In this document: one piece after another, positions 26,801-38,525 of the stretch | How positions within the stretch are numbered: the stretch's first letter is position 1 | Layout: each line of letters starts with the position of its first letter | Source: Siphonodentalium dalli | Lineage: Eukaryota > Mollusca > Scaphopoda > Gadilida > Siphonodentaliidae | Direction: 5' to 3' | Length of the DNA stretch: 64,000 nucleotides | Assembly: GCA_032622095.1 (NCBI GenBank) | Contig: CP136061.1 | Coordinates: 91,861,845 to 91,925,844, forward strand | Made by a program: the position numbers and the translations under genes | Notes under the pieces: model-generated | What the model saw: the letters and a program-made list of their open reading frames with translations, nothing else | Told to the model about the DNA's origin: nothing | The model's database searches: none

Positions 26801-28942
26801 TCATATTTGTTCCAATCACCGTAAACAGAAAAACATTAAAACGCATACAGTTTCGTTCATATATACCATGACCATCGCGTAAACAGCATGTTATCATAAA
26901 GATTTACTATATTTTACCTAAGCAAGAGCCCGATTGTGTTACAGAAGACAGCACAATGCTGCTGGCTAATCACACACCAATGGCATAAACGCTCTTTATT
27001 CGTTCCATATCAGGAATTCACCAACAAAGAACGCTCTTTATGTTTACCATCATAATATAAACAAACACCAGAAAAGTAACTTTTTATGATTTTGTTTACA
27101 TAACAATGGTCAAAGATATGACAATAACATACTGTTTAAGCGATATTTCTTATTTGTATACGGACAAAGTCTGTCTACATTTTGTTGTTCTTTCTGTTTG
27201 TGGCGGTTTTTGACGGGTGGAAATATTTTCACAGGATACCCACCGCCAAGGCCAACCGTACCTTTAAAGCATTCGTCATCATAGAAAACCATATGATGAA
27301 TAGAATATGAACGGCATCATACGTATAAACTGCAACTTTACCAAAGCTAACGACATGAAAAGTTAAATATATGTATAGTTCCTCGTCACTCATGCACTTC
27401 CCTCGTCACTCACGCACCTCCCTCGTCACTCATGCACCTCCCTCGTCACGCATGCACCTCCCTCGTCACTCGTGCACCTCCCTAGTAGCTACTAACACTT
27501 GCATTCACATAACTGTATGATTGATTCTTGCTACAGATTAACCCTTTACCCAACAAACCGGCCAAAAACGGCCAAATAAAGCTAAACAGCCTAATTATCT
27601 TGGGTCTGTCTCAATAAAACCATACAAATATGGATATCATTGGAACCGGCTCATTGAGTACATTGTGATGGTTACAGTTATGCCCTGTGCCAATGCATTC
27701 TCTTATATATGCGAGTCGACCATAGGTCGCCTCGCATATATAAGAGAATGCATTGGCCTAAAAAAAAATCTTTTTTAACACTTTTTACCATTTTTTCTTA
27801 CATTCTTTAACAATTTTATAATTTTTAATGTGTTAAGCCAATGCATTCTCTTATATATGCGAGGCGACCTATGGTCGACTCGCATACATAAGAGAATGCA
27901 TTGGCACATGGCCGTTCTGTTGGGTAAAGGGTTAATGTTCTGACATACTATATCTTTATGTATCAAAAACACGCTAGCATGGTGGGAAATCACGTGGTAT
28001 CGAGTTGACGAGTATCACGCATTCAAAATGGCCGAGGAGATCGCAGGCGCAACCAGAAACGATGAAAAAGGCAATAAACTAGGATAACGATATACTAGAT
28101 AGTTATATTGGTAGCTACGAGAATATGCTATACTATTTTTCAAACAAGCTGATACCTCATTTGTGTCCAAACTCACAGTTGTTTTATCTAACATTCTGAC
28201 CAAAGTTGTCAGTTGAAGGATTCTCCTACATTTATAGATTAGCGTATTCCTCCGACTGGCAACTTTGGTCAGAATGTTATAGAAAAATGCTGAGTATTTC
28301 CGAACACATAAGGTAGCAACTTGTCTTAAAAGTACACTAGTATAATAATAATCTTAACAGTCAAAATGCTATGTTTTGTGTCAGTTCCTCATATATTATG
28401 GTTTTGTGCGTTTTCACAAGCCTCGACCATTTTGAATGAGTGGCACATGTACCAACCTCGATACCACGTGACCCTCCACCGTGAATAGGACAATTCATGA
28501 TTGCATGAACTGGTCCTTAGCGTTAAAAGTTTGACATAATTATATGAATAAATTTATTTTGGCAAAAGCCATAAGATTACCATCTGGGGGTGTTTACCAT
28601 CTGGGGGTGTTTACCATCTGGGGGTGTTTACCATCTGGGGTGTTTTGTCGGGAATTTCCAACAGTTGGAAAGCTTGAGGTACCAGTGGGAAATGTCCAAC
28701 CAATGGATAGAATTTCGCGGACTTGCACAGTTTAGTCTGCATGGTTCACAGGGGAGGCCTTCGGTGTAAACTCCACGTTGGAGTCTTCTAACCACGTCTA
28801 TTTAAGGGAATAAAACACAGCAGTGCATATTACAGCATTTAAAATTCGCCACTTTTTATATTTGCAGGTCGAAGCGGACCCGAAATTGAAGAAATATCTT
28901 GGTAATCGTCCAGCGAAGTTTTACAATAATTTTGATTTGTAA
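20807..28942 (+). CDS. Sigma-class glutathione S-transferase gene, 3' five exons
   Basis: Five exons joined in frame by GT-AG introns encode about 163 residues, roughly residue 48 to the end of a sigma-class GST (prostaglandin D synthase-like). The cytosolic enzyme conjugates glutathione to electrophiles. The thioredoxin-fold half has [19 protein letters not shown], where Gln-Ser contacts glutathione. The helical half includes [10 protein letters not shown], the conserved N-capping/ITxxD region. The C-terminus is [13 protein letters not shown]. Phases agree at all four junctions. The N-terminal exon(s) with the catalytic Tyr are not seen between 20017 and 20807, nor left of the Polinton within the window. 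They lie further left, are missed, or are lost. All introns contain repeats or MITEs. Confidence 0.85.
21681..21796 (+). CDS. GST exon b
   Basis: Acceptor ACACAACAG, donor GTACGTTG. It encodes [19 protein letters not shown]...DEKKQ and ends in phase 0. This is helix 4 and part of helix 5 of the fold. Confidence 0.88.
22244..22342 (+). CDS. GST exon c
   Basis: Acceptor GCGATACAG, donor GTACGTAT. Thirty-three codons in phase 0 ([15 protein letters not shown]...LSVASG). Confidence 0.86.
22656..22799. repeat. Foldback hairpin in GST intron
   Basis: Arms GTTACGGGACGCT...GGTGTCATGTGAGG and its complement pair over ~60 bp on each side, around a GC-rich centre (AGGCGAGGCCGTAGGCCGAG). A MITE-like foldback; no target duplication resolved. 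Confidence 0.7.
23813..24162. mobile_element. TTAA-flanked foldback MITE, family E copy 1
   Basis: A 350-bp element that is one long imperfect hairpin centred near 23990 (ACATGGTAATTATAATGAAA and its complement). Termini are related to TTAAAG-x-GGT...ACTAAGTCCGGCC, with TTAA at both ends. A second copy is at 57611-57964. Confidence 0.78.
24344..24730. mobile_element. MITE family A copy 1
   Basis: Termini TTAACCCTTTACCCAACA and complement (the right end is slightly decayed). The interior has two opposed ~67-bp palindromes built on CCAATGCATTCT...GCGAGTCGACC, separated by a short AT-rich spacer, then GTGGTCAATGAGCCGGTTCC. TTAA ends suggest a piggyBac-type mobiliser. Confidence 0.82.
25425..25763. 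mobile_element. MITE family A copy 2
   Basis: Same termini and same paired palindromes as copy 1, with a shorter spacer between the palindromes. Flanked by TTAA. Confidence 0.85.
26490..26600 (+). CDS. GST exon d
   Basis: Acceptor ACTACATTTCAG, donor GTAAACAAA. Thirty-seven codons beginning [15 protein letters not shown] near-copy of the acceptor context (ATTTCAGACCACGTGA) lies 90 bp upstream at about 26395. It may be a decoy or the trace of a small tandem duplication. Confidence 0.88.
26766..27267. mobile_element. TTAA-flanked MITE, family D copy 1
   Basis: Ends TTAAAGGCACGTGAGGCCTT and, inverted, CCAAGGCCAACCGTACCTTTAA. Over 90% identical by eye to 43710-44211. Noncoding; located in the last GST intron. 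Confidence 0.85.
27381..27480 (+). repeat. 20-bp minisatellite, five units
   Basis: Five tandem copies of CCTCGTCACTCATGCACCTC with a few substitutions, in the last GST intron. Confidence 0.9.
27538..27935. mobile_element. MITE family A copy 3 (opposite orientation)
   Basis: TTAACCCTTTACCCAACAAA...TGTTGGGTAAAGGGTTAA with the two palindromes and the GAACCGGCTCATTGA segment, inverted relative to copies 1 and 2. Confidence 0.86.
28578..28644 (+). repeat. 17-bp minisatellite, four units
   Basis: Four tandem copies of TACCATCTGGGGGTGTT; the last is 1 bp shorter. Confidence 0.9.
28868..28942 (+). CDS. GST terminal exon e
   Basis: Acceptor TATATTTGCAG, then 24 codons ([17 protein letters not shown]...) and stop TAA. 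The length and PxxxF-type ending fit a complete sigma-class C-terminus. Confidence 0.88.
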   Translation, partial: VEADPKLKKYLGNRPAKFYNNFDL

Positions 28943-31254
28943 TCGGTCATTCTTTTCCACTAATTGCCGACATGACCTTTGTTCCGGACAATTTGACTGG
29001 ACATTACTAACCTATATCAAGCTCTATTAAAAGATAGTTTATAGCCAATAGCCAGTGCTTTATTTTTCTTAATCAATAGAACATGACCGGATATTGTGTA
29101 TAGAGATTATATATAAATTATCGTAGAAGGGGAACGAACACACATAAGTATGTATATAGTATACACCAATCTCCAGAGTCCCGACTAACATGGCGTATGG
29201 TCCGTTATTATCATCATTATCATCAGTATCGTCACCATCATAATCGAGTAGCGACTTCCATCCGCAGCAACTGGTTCTACTATTACGCTCTGACGTTGGT
29301 GGGTCCAAACTACGATGCAAAGTACTGTCCCTTGCTATGCTCTATAGACCATCACACGACAATATTTTGTTTTGGAATAGGAAAAGCCATAGCATGTGTC
29401 AATACTGCTTTATTGTCTATTTACTGACAAATCAAGTTGATTCAAGAGTACTTAATATATGCACACCACATAGAACATCCGCCACACGTTTGCGTTATAT
29501 AATTATGTGGGATTTGTCGGAAGATATACAATGTGCAACCCAGTTTCAGAAACATGTTTTATTTAATTCGGGCTATGTGGCCCATCATATCAGACCATTT
29601 GCGACTAATTTGTTCCGTTCAGCGCAATGTCCAATTGAGTATAGACAGTTCTTTTTTTTTCAGAATGAATTGTACAACCAACACAAGTATTTAATAAAAC
29701 AATTAATATAAAACATGTAAAATACTGTAAAGCATGTTTGATTGTGTGTTGGCCTGTTCTACGCGATGGCAATCACCGTGGTCTGACCTACGTCGCGAGA
29801 GGACAGAACGCTGGTTTGGTGTTCGTCTTGTGGTCTTGCCTGGTATATATGATGTTGGAGGGACAATGCGATGCTGTTCGTGTGAACATATTTTATTGCA
29901 TAATAACGCAACGCGATTGAGACACAAGTTGTATAACTTACAAAGGGTCTCTCTTCCCACCTAATTGTTTTACACAAAACGAATATAAAATACAAATTGA
30001 ACACAAACATGCTAATGCATATGTTTAACATCGTTTCACTTATAACGATATATGAGATAATCTTGAGTGTGACCATGGTCATTTCACTTTATTGTGGGGG
30101 GTATTTCTTGGGTTGGTGGTTCAGGTGAATTATCGCCTTCTATGTAGTGATAATATAACATGTAGTTACTTTCGTTTTGCAGCAGAGATATGCACATTAT
30201 GGTATTTAATTAAAATTTAAACAGCGATGTCGAGGTTATGTATATTTGGACAGCTCTAAATATGTTCCTGTTTTGTGTATTATTCAGAGTAGTATCCCCA
30301 AGGAGGAGTTTCTGTGAAATCGCGCGATAAACATAATTCATTGTAAACTTCGAAATTACTCTAGCGATTTAAACGCTGACTAATGTTCTAACTTCATATC
30401 GGACACCCAAGCTGTCGTTGTGGTCACCCTACAGAAGAAGCAAATCGTTATTTTGTTATTGTCCATTTTATATAGATCAACGATGTTTGTTATTTCTCCA
30501 ACCTGCTACCCTGGGTGTAACAAATATTAACGCCGAGAAACACCTCCTCGGAGATACTACTCCGCGATGCTGTTGTGAAACAATACCGTCGTTTCCGATG
30601 GTTTATTGTGTTGGCATGTTGTCACTGTCGGTAATATGTATATGTACACGTACCTGGTTGGAACTGAAATAAAACAAAAATCCAACGAGACACTGAACAA
30701 ACTTTTAATTCGCCCACGTTATGGTGCTACAACCCCGTGGTGTCGTTTGTTCAATCGTTTTTTCCTGTTTCCTGTTCTAGAGTTAGTCATCTTTGTTTAT
30801 TTGGAAGTGTTGGCTTTTTGTCCGTATATCCACCACCGGTTGAAAGGTATCAATGACATTTGGTATGGATATTCACTACTATGATGGCAATCAATTGAGT
30901 GTTCAGTCGTTTTGTTTGTTTTCCGTTCTAGTGTTATCTATCTTTGTGTTTATGAAAATGTTAGGTTTTTGTCCCGTCCGAGCAGATATCTCAAGCATAC
31001 TTTGTCTGTTCGAATTTGCCACAGTGGGAGTATGCGGCATGTCAGCACCGAACGGTGCGATCTCTTGTTGTTGCTAACTCTTCAATAACGAAACATTGCT
31101 TGTTAACACCTTTGTTGTGTAAACATTGCTGTTACAGTACTAGGCATTTTACCAACAAACAGTTGAACTAATTATGATCAAACCATGAAGGTCTACATGT
31201 ACATTACAAATTGTCAGGGCAATGACATATATTCCAGAAAACTTAATTTTCTTC
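28943..31254. other. GST 3' flank, no gene recognised
   Basis: Open frames up to 124 codons show no recognisable domain. No obvious repeats apart from short AT-rich tracts. Confidence 0.45.
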
Positions 31255-31502
31255 TTAACCCTTTGAGTGCCAGGTCGATTTTTGTATCAACCCATATACC
31301 CTGTGACAATGCATTCTCTTATATATGCGAGTCGACCATAGGTCGCCTCGCATATATAAGAGAATGCATTGGCTTAACAATTGTTTTTTTGGTTTTTTTT
31401 ACAATTTTTTACAATTTTAATAATTTATTCTTATATTCTTTAACAGACTTATTTTGTAGGTTTATGGCCGATGAGATCGGCCCCTGACACTCAAAGGGTT
31501 AA
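31255..31502. mobile_element. MITE family B: same palindrome, different ends
   Basis: Termini TTAACCCTTTGAGTGCCAG and CTGACACTCAAAGGGTTAA differ from family A after the first nine bases. The interior carries a single copy of the CAATGCATTCTCTTATATAT palindrome. Confidence 0.82.
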
Positions 31503-32239
31503 ACATATAAATGCTTTATAAGTAACCAATAAGTGGTTTGTGGGTGTCTGACCAGGTAACGCATCATGTAGGTTAGCCAAAATCACACCTAGCATCCCGA
31601 GATGACAGTAACATGTCATAATGAAATGCTGGCTGACGCTCGAAAGGTGTTTGATATGTCAAATTAGGATACGATGAAAGACAAATGGCCTGAAACCAAT
31701 TAGTCACATAAAAATTTGTCACAAAGTGAAGTTGGTACGAAAAGTATGGATGACAAGAGAAAGAAGAGGGAATCCGCAAAGCATGTGGAAATAGGTGGGG
31801 GGTAATGGAACAGTGACCCAAGTGTGTGCAAATATTGGATTCCTTGTTCACTTGTCATAAATTTAGGGCGGTCAGCAGTGGCCCGGAGCGGTTTTACAAA
31901 CTTTGGAAAAGAAATTCGAACGTACGCACCAGAATATCTCAATTAATAGAACCCAAAAGTTAAAACTTATAAGACCGGAGAAGGAAACGAGACAAAACCA
32001 ATAAGATCTTCATCGGTTGCGATTTGCTAACCCGTGACATACTAAACGTATGAACACCAGCTTTTCGACCTTTACCTTTACATATATTCCAGAAACACAC
32101 ATTTTCAACTTAAACATATCAATTAAAGTTACATTTGGCGTCGTTTGTTGATACAATGATTTTCACTGTGACATTATTGTTTGCATAACAATTGTGTCAA
32201 CATTCGAAATTACTGGAGAGTTATCAATAATAAAAATAA

Positions 32240-34500
32240 GAACAAAATATATCTACCTTTCCATGTTCTTAGTGATTAGTTACGCTACCTGGTCAGGGGC
32301 AGAAAAGGGAGAGGGGCAACAAAATCGAAGACATAAGTTTCCACCAAACTTATATGTAATAATTGCCATGATTTGAGGTATCCAATGGTGTGGTTTAAAT
32401 GTGCCAAATGTGACGCCGTTCTAGTCAGGGATGGGGAGGGGATTTTCACAAAAATTGATCACAATATCTTTGGTGCGGTTTCGTACAAAATTAAGACATT
32501 CTTCTCCATAATAAGAGGAATCGAATTGTATCGCTTAAAAATGTTTAATTTGGTAACGGATTTGGGAGGAGTGGGGCACCAAACCTGATAAGGATATTTG
32601 ATTTCAGGATATTTTGTTGGAGACCGAAGTCACCTGAACACTTATGACTTCTCAACAGTAACATTCAAATTGTACTAACATGGCTAATTTGACATCTCTT
32701 TGTGGTTTAGTTATTTATATAGGAGAAAACAGGATCATCTCTATGATATGGGAATCTATGATTCTACGGTGTGGTTTAATGACACTTCAGTGCCGCCATC
32801 CGAGTGATGTGTTGATGGTGCCAAAATTAAAAGCGACTTTTTGTGGTTGATTTCTCCATGATATAAAATAATGTGATTTAATGATACCTACATGTAAGTG
32901 TCAGGAATATGTTCGACGGAGGAGCGCAAACAATCATACAAAACGTTTCTATCGTGAATTTTCATCAAACTTATCTCCATGATTTATAGGGAAAGATACT
33001 TAACCCTTACATGACAGGAGCTTCCTGAAATTTTGCGAAAACCATGTACCAATGCATTCTCTTATATAATGCGAGTCGCCCATAGGGCGCCCCGCAAACA
33101 TAAGATAACGCATTGACCTAAGAATATTTACCTTGATCTTGTAAGCCAGTGCATTCTCATATATACGAGGCTCCCTATAGGAGACTCACAAATATACGGT
33201 AATACAATGGCACGTGGTCTTTAGTACTGCATGCACCAACGCAGATCCTGTCATGAAAGGGTTACCTGGTGCCGCCCATTTCATGATTTCATGATGGGAT
33301 CGTGGATTCAGTTTGAATGGATTAATGATAATAATACTCACTCTCACCGGGACATACGCGATCAATTAAGAAGCAAAGAGGCCATTACAGTAGGTAATTC
33401 ATGCTGCTAAAATATTATGTCATGGTGTCAACCCCAATAATTTAGAACGAATATTTCTGAACCCCAACACTGCTTCCAATCCAGAACACCGAGGTTAATC
33501 GGGTCACATCATTAATAGTTTAATATTAGATGATATCAGTAACATATTCAATGCAGGGAGACTTGTACCTGATTAACTGTCATAATTACCACGTGATCGA
33601 TTAGGAACAATCTTGTCATTACAGTGGGTAATATATTATGCAATGCTATTGCGGGTTAACGCCAATAGTTTTGTAGGAATGTTTCTGAACTCCTACTGCT
33701 TCTCTGTGCCGATCAACGATGCTAATCAGGTCGCGTCGGTTTATCTATATCTATATTTGGGAATGTCTGTCTGTCTGTCCATGTTCTATATGAAAATGAA
33801 TTTTACAGGGGACCATTTATATTGCTCAATTGCTAACAGGTGTGACTATCAACGAGGAATATAATGGTGTGTGTTAAAATTAGCGCCGATTTCCACGAAA
33901 CTGATACATAGTGTTCTTCTCCATGACACGAGGAATCTAATCGTGTAGTTTTAAGACGCCGAGTTGTTGTCATACAAATTTTAGGACAGCGATGGGGGAA
34001 GGGCACTACGTATGATAAGAATGTGTTTAGTCGCCGATATCCACCAAACTTATATATAGTCATCACGGTGATGTGATGAGACTAATTGTGTGGTTTAAAG
34101 ATGTCAAAAGTGGGGCTGCTCGAGTCATGGATTGGGAAGGGGAGGGGCACAAAAATTGATAAACACAATATTTTGATCGCTGATTTCCACCAACTTGATA
34201 CACATTCTTCGCCATGATACGATTAATCTATGTATATGGTTTAAAGACGCCATATTCGTGCCGGTTTGGTCAGGGATGGGGTTGGGAAGGGCATAACATC
34301 GATATGGAAGTTTTAGTCGCCGATTTCAACCAGTTATATATAGTAATCCCCATGATACGAGGAATATAATGTTGTGGTTTAAAGAAACCAAAGTGGTCCT
34401 ATTCGAGTCAGTGATTGGGAGAGGATAGGCACCAAAGGTGCATGAAGACAATTGTGTCGCGATTTTCACATGGCATATATAATCATCATCTATACATGGA
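32240..34500. repeat. Degenerate ~155-bp tandem repeat array
   Basis: Diverged units recur with a common order: GTGGTTTAAAGACGCCAAA, then GGTCAGGGATGGGGAGGG, then CGCCGATTTCCACCAAACTT, then TCTCCATGATACGAGGAATC. The array is interrupted by the MITE at 33000. No coding content recognised. Confidence 0.65.
33000..33264. mobile_element. MITE family C (degenerate)
   Basis: TTAACCCTTACATGACAGGA...GATCCTGTCATGAAAGGGTTA ends around decayed palindromes (ACCAATGCATTCTCTTATA, GCCAGTGCATTCTCATATAT). A third end type with the same palindromic core. Confidence 0.72.
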
Positions 34501-34659
34501 ATCTAATGACGAAACAAAAGGCTATCCCGATTCGGCCTCTCTTGAAAATCATCAACAACCATGATCATCGCCACGAAGATATCGACAACATTTTCCAATG
34601 TGTATACACGTCTTCAAATCATTAAAATTACTAAAATACCAATATGGTCTATACCAGTG

Positions 34660-35770
34660 ACAAGGTTCAAATGATCGATTTTGGCTAAAACCACACCAAC
34701 TATCAAAACCCTAATAAATTATAGATATCAATAACTGCAACCAACATATCATCATGTGTGTCCTATTGGCAATACAATTCCCTTTCATTTGACAAATAAC
34801 TCGGCGAAAGTCGAGATATCGTATCGGAAACTACCGACATCTACCTAATAAATCGGGTCGTCAATGTCCCTGTCCGCTCAGAGGCGTTTGACCTATAGTT
34901 ATAAAATAAATATTTTGGAGCAATAATTTGTCGGAAACGTATACTTAATCGCCTCAATACCTTTGTTTTATTTCATTCCATTTGTATGAATATTTCAACT
35001 GTATTCATCAAACTAATTCCAAAAACAAGACGTGTCTGCGACTGGCAGTATATTTTGACCAGCTTGCTGACTGATTGACAATAATCTAGAGTAAAGTTCA
35101 CAAATGTTGGCTTGAAAAAAATCAATATGCATAGATATCCGATAGAGTATTGAAGAAACACTTGAATTATTAATTTGTTCTGTACCGAGAAGTTTATCTG
35201 ATTTTAAAACAGAAGTGAACTTCAAAAGTATAGTTGAATAATTGGAATTTGCTTTGATGCAATATTATAATTCTGCGAAAATAGCGTGACCTTGAACACC
35301 GCATTCTTGTTTTATGTCGCTTTAAAAATTTACTGCCAGTCGCAGACACGTCTTGATTCTGGAATTCGTTTGATGAATAATTTTGAAAAATAGGGCACAA
35401 ACACATCGGATGAAATAAAAATGTATGGGTGGCTTCGGAATGACTTGCGCAACATATATGAGAATTTATACGTTATGTCATCGCGTTTAAGTACAGGTTC
35501 GCGACAATCTATTGCTAAACAATATTGATTTTATAACTGGGTCAAACGCCTCTGAGCGGACAGGGACATTGATGACCCGATTTTTTCAGTATATTTCGGT
35601 ATTTTCCGATACGATATCTCGACTTCACTTCGTTCAATTTCGCCGAGTTACATGTAAAATGAATTGTCAATAAGATACATCTGAGGATATTTTGGCTGAA
35701 ATTATCGAGTTTTGGAATTTAATAGGGCTTTGATAGTTGGTACGGTTTTAGCCAAAATCGATTTTAGTAA
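34660..35770. mobile_element. Foldback element with ~200-bp inverted ends
   Basis: The outer arms pair CGATTTTGGCTAAAACC...ATCAAAACCCTAAT with its complement near 35710-35765. The next blocks pair as well (CGACTTTCGCC; GACCCGATTTATT; CCGCTCAGAGGCGTTTGACC). A second, inner inverted pair is ACAAGACGTGTCTGCGACTG / CAGTCGCAGACACGTCTTG. No transposase frame seen. Confidence 0.75.
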
Positions 35771-35839
35771 CTTTCCCCAGGGGCATGTGACTAAAAGCCT
35801 ATCCCACCAGACCGTACCGCTCCCAGAAGTCAGAACGAG

Positions 35840-36660
35840 TTGGAGCATGCGCTATCGTACATAATAGACATGTATGTATCAAAGTTCCAATCCGCAAGTG
35901 TATATCTCGAGCGGAAACGGCACTGTGAACCCCTAATTTGTGGTCAATTCCTTCAGGTACACAAAATAAAAATAAAACACCGATCGCACCTCTCCACTTT
36001 GTCTGACCACAGTAAGGGACGTCATATCATGCAGCGAATACCCCTCTGCATAGGCCGATCCATGGGCGATCGAACAATTTGCTAGCCATAGCCGAAGTGA
36101 ACATATTAACCCACATGCTGCGGTCGAATTCGCTATGCATGTAAAACAACATATACAGGACCAACAGCCGACAGTACCGTCCAGGGGTCCCAACGGGACT
36201 GGATTTACACTATCGTGCACAATGGACCTGTATGTGCCACAGTTCCAATAACCAAGTTGATAGGTGGAGCGGAAACGGAACTGTTAACTTGCGGCCGATT
36301 CCGCAGGTACGCAAACTTAAAAAAAAGACACACATCGCCTAGCTGTCTGACGCGGAAAAGGATATACTGTAATACCGCGATACCCGTTTGCATCGATTGG
36401 AAACCGGGCAAGTTGCATACCATAAGGCGGAAGCGAATATATTAAACCATACGCTATGGTCGAATTCGCTATGCATGTACGCAAGCACACAGGGAATAAC
36501 ACCCGCCGACCGTACCGCCCACTGGTTTCCGAAATAAATGGTTCATGCAATATCGTGCAGAATAGACCTGTGTGTAACAATGTTCCAACCTACAAGTCAA
36601 CCGGCACTGTTAACCCATAACTTGCGGTCGATTCCGCAGGTATGAGAAATAGAAAGCACC
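35840..36660 (+). repeat. Diverged ~345-bp tandem repeat, 2.3 units
   Basis: Segments starting near 35850, 36197 and 36541 share, in order, ATAGACCTGT-type sequence, AGTTCCAATC, GAGCGGAAACGG, ACTGTTAACC, TTGCGGTCGATTCCGCAGG and GGTCGAATTCGCTATGCATG. The array ends about 130 bp upstream of the receptor gene. Confidence 0.7.
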
Positions 36661-36789
36661 CATAAGTGTAGTCTTGCTGCTTAACTCTATGTTGCATGCA
36701 TTAGCGGAGATATTGATTCCCGCGGAGACTGTTGTTGCTCTGTTGGTAAGACCCGTCCACACTAAAGCTCCGATTGTCAAACCGCTCGC

Positions 36790-38052
36790 ATGGAAACGTT
36801 TTACGTCCGCGTAGTTCAGCTGATACTGGTCATCGGTACAGTGCAATGTCGCAAACAACAACATGGCACTCAAATATACGAACTAATATCCAAAAACTTC
36901 AGCGAAATGACTCGGCCAGTAGCTAATGAAAGTTTACCAGTTCACGTTGAAATATCCGTTGGACTACTCAGCATATTGGAATATAACGAAGTGTCGCAGT
37001 TTATCAGGACATCTGTGTTCTTCGAACTCACATGGCGTCATGATTTTATAAAATGGACACCGGAATCTTATGGAAATGTTAAATCGATTTCAATACCACA
37101 AAGTGGAGTTTGGAGACCGGATATTACGATAATTAATTACAACGAAGCGCGTTCTGACGTCACTTCCGATAAAACTAGCAAGTTACGAGTCTATTCCAAT
37201 GGCTTCATAAAATGGTTCCCCGGTAAAGTGTACACTTCAGGTTGTCTGATGGACCCTACACATTACCCGTTTGACATTCAAAAGTGCAATTTATCCTTCT
37301 CTTCTTGGAGCTATAACAGGAAACAACTGAATTTAACTGTACAGGAAAACAACGGAAACGTTGTTCGGCTCGACTTATACAATCAAAACGCTGAGTGGGG
37401 CCTGGAAAGTGCAAGATTGACCCAGTCTGAGATTGTTTACTACGACGAATTCTTCAGTGAGGTAAACCTAACGATAGTGCTGAAAAGACGACCCGCTGTT
37501 GTCGTTATGAGTACCATTGTCCCAATCACCTTACTGCTGTTCCTAAATATCATCATTTTCAAAGTCCCACCTGACGTAACTGACAAACTGGGATACGCAA
37601 CTGTTATGGTGTTATCGTTTTACGTTCTCGTGAGCTCCATTTCATCAACATTGCCTAGAAACGGAGAGAACGTCGCGTATTTGACGATGTATCTCACGTT
37701 CGCCGTTGTCATGAGTTCGGCTATCGTTTGTCTGACAGCCTTCACCTTGTCGCTTACAAAGAAGGGAACCGTTCGTGGCTCACCTAGATGGCTCTCTCTG
37801 GTCATGCGTTATCATTCCTGGCGAAATGCGGGCGCGGCACACAGGGGTGGCTTACGCCATTCGAAGGCGAGGGAACCGGTCACTGATTCTCAAACGGAAC
37901 CGACGATGAACCTGAAGGTTGTCCGTAACCCAGGCGACCAGTATTTAAGTTGGTCGGAACTTGCTTCTGTTATGGATGACTTCTTCTTCACTCTGTGTTT
38001 GTTAGTGTGCATAGTTGTAACTGTGGCGTTTCTTTGTGCGGTTGTTACTTAA
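36790..38052 (+). CDS. Intronless nicotinic-receptor-like Cys-loop subunit
   Basis: 420 residues in one exon, starting METFYVRVVQLILVIGTVQC, a likely signal peptide. The extracellular domain has the W-x-P-D signature (VWRPD, 108-111) and the Cys-loop C-x13-C from Cys152 to Cys166 (with the usual F/YPFD). Membrane segments are ~236-257 (M1), 264-286 (M2, after KVPPDVTDK), 296-320 (M3) and 398-418 (M4), with a ~75-residue intracellular loop. It is a plasma-membrane pentameric ligand-gated channel subunit. Loop C lacks the adjacent Cys pair of acetylcholine-binding alpha subunits, so it is a non-alpha subunit or answers to another ligand. Intron loss suggests a retroposed, lineage-expanded member. 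No frame damage seen. Confidence 0.88.
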   Translation: METFYVRVVQLILVIGTVQCRKQQHGTQIYELISKNFSEMTRPVANESLPVHVEISVGLLSILEYNEVSQFIRTSVFFELTWRHDFIKWTPESYGNVKSISIPQSGVWRPDITIINYNEARSDVTSDKTSKLRVYSNGFIKWFPGKVYTSGCLMDPTHYPFDIQKCNLSFSSWSYNRKQLNLTVQENNGNVVRLDLYNQNAEWGLESARLTQSEIVYYDEFFSEVNLTIVLKRRPAVVVMSTIVPITLLLFLNIIIFKVPPDVTDKLGYATVMVLSFYVLVSSISSTLPRNGENVAYLTMYLTFAVVMSSAIVCLTAFTLSLTKKGTVRGSPRWLSLVMRYHSWRNAGAAHRGGLRHSKAREPVTDSQTEPTMNLKVVRNPGDQYLSWSELASVMDDFFFTLCLLVCIVVTVAFLCAVVT

Positions 38053-38087
38053 GAAATGGACGTTCATTTGCTTGCGATTCAAAGAGT

Positions 38088-38164
38088 ATGGATGCAAGTT
38101 GGTCTGAAATTTTGTATCGGAAAGTTTGCCGCACATACAACCGTCAGACCAACTTGCATCCATA
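38088..38164. repeat. 20-bp-stem hairpin 3' of the receptor gene
   Basis: TATGGATGCAAGTTGGTCTG and its near complement at 38144-38164 flank a ~36-nt loop. It begins 36 bp after the receptor stop codon. A related GATGCAAGTTG recurs at about 38272. Probably a small foldback element. Confidence 0.7.
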
Positions 38165-38433
38165 ATACATGCAACAAAATTAACATCCACTACTTATATT
38201 TACACTCAGCCGATTCAACTGGCAGATTACAAGAGCATTAAGCGCCCATTTCCAACGTTATTCTCGTGACTTGATGCAAGTTGCAAAAATGGATTCAAGT
38301 TGGGGTCAGCGCGCGACGCCATGTCACGTAATTTCGACCAACCAACACCCTGCATTCATGTTCCACAACGCGAATGCATGTGTGAGTGTAAATATCACTG
38401 ACTAGTTTGACTTCTAGTCACTGAGTTGGAATA

Positions 38434-38525
38434 ACCGGGCAGTCGGTAGATGAGAGGTAGCAAGGCAGTCGGTAGCCGAGCAGTCGGTAGCATGGCAGTT
38501 GGTAGCCGGGCAGTCGGTAGCCGAG
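38434..38525 (+). repeat. ~15-bp minisatellite
   Basis: Six diverged tandem copies of CCGGGCAGTCGGTAG / GCAGTTGGTAGC. Confidence 0.8.
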
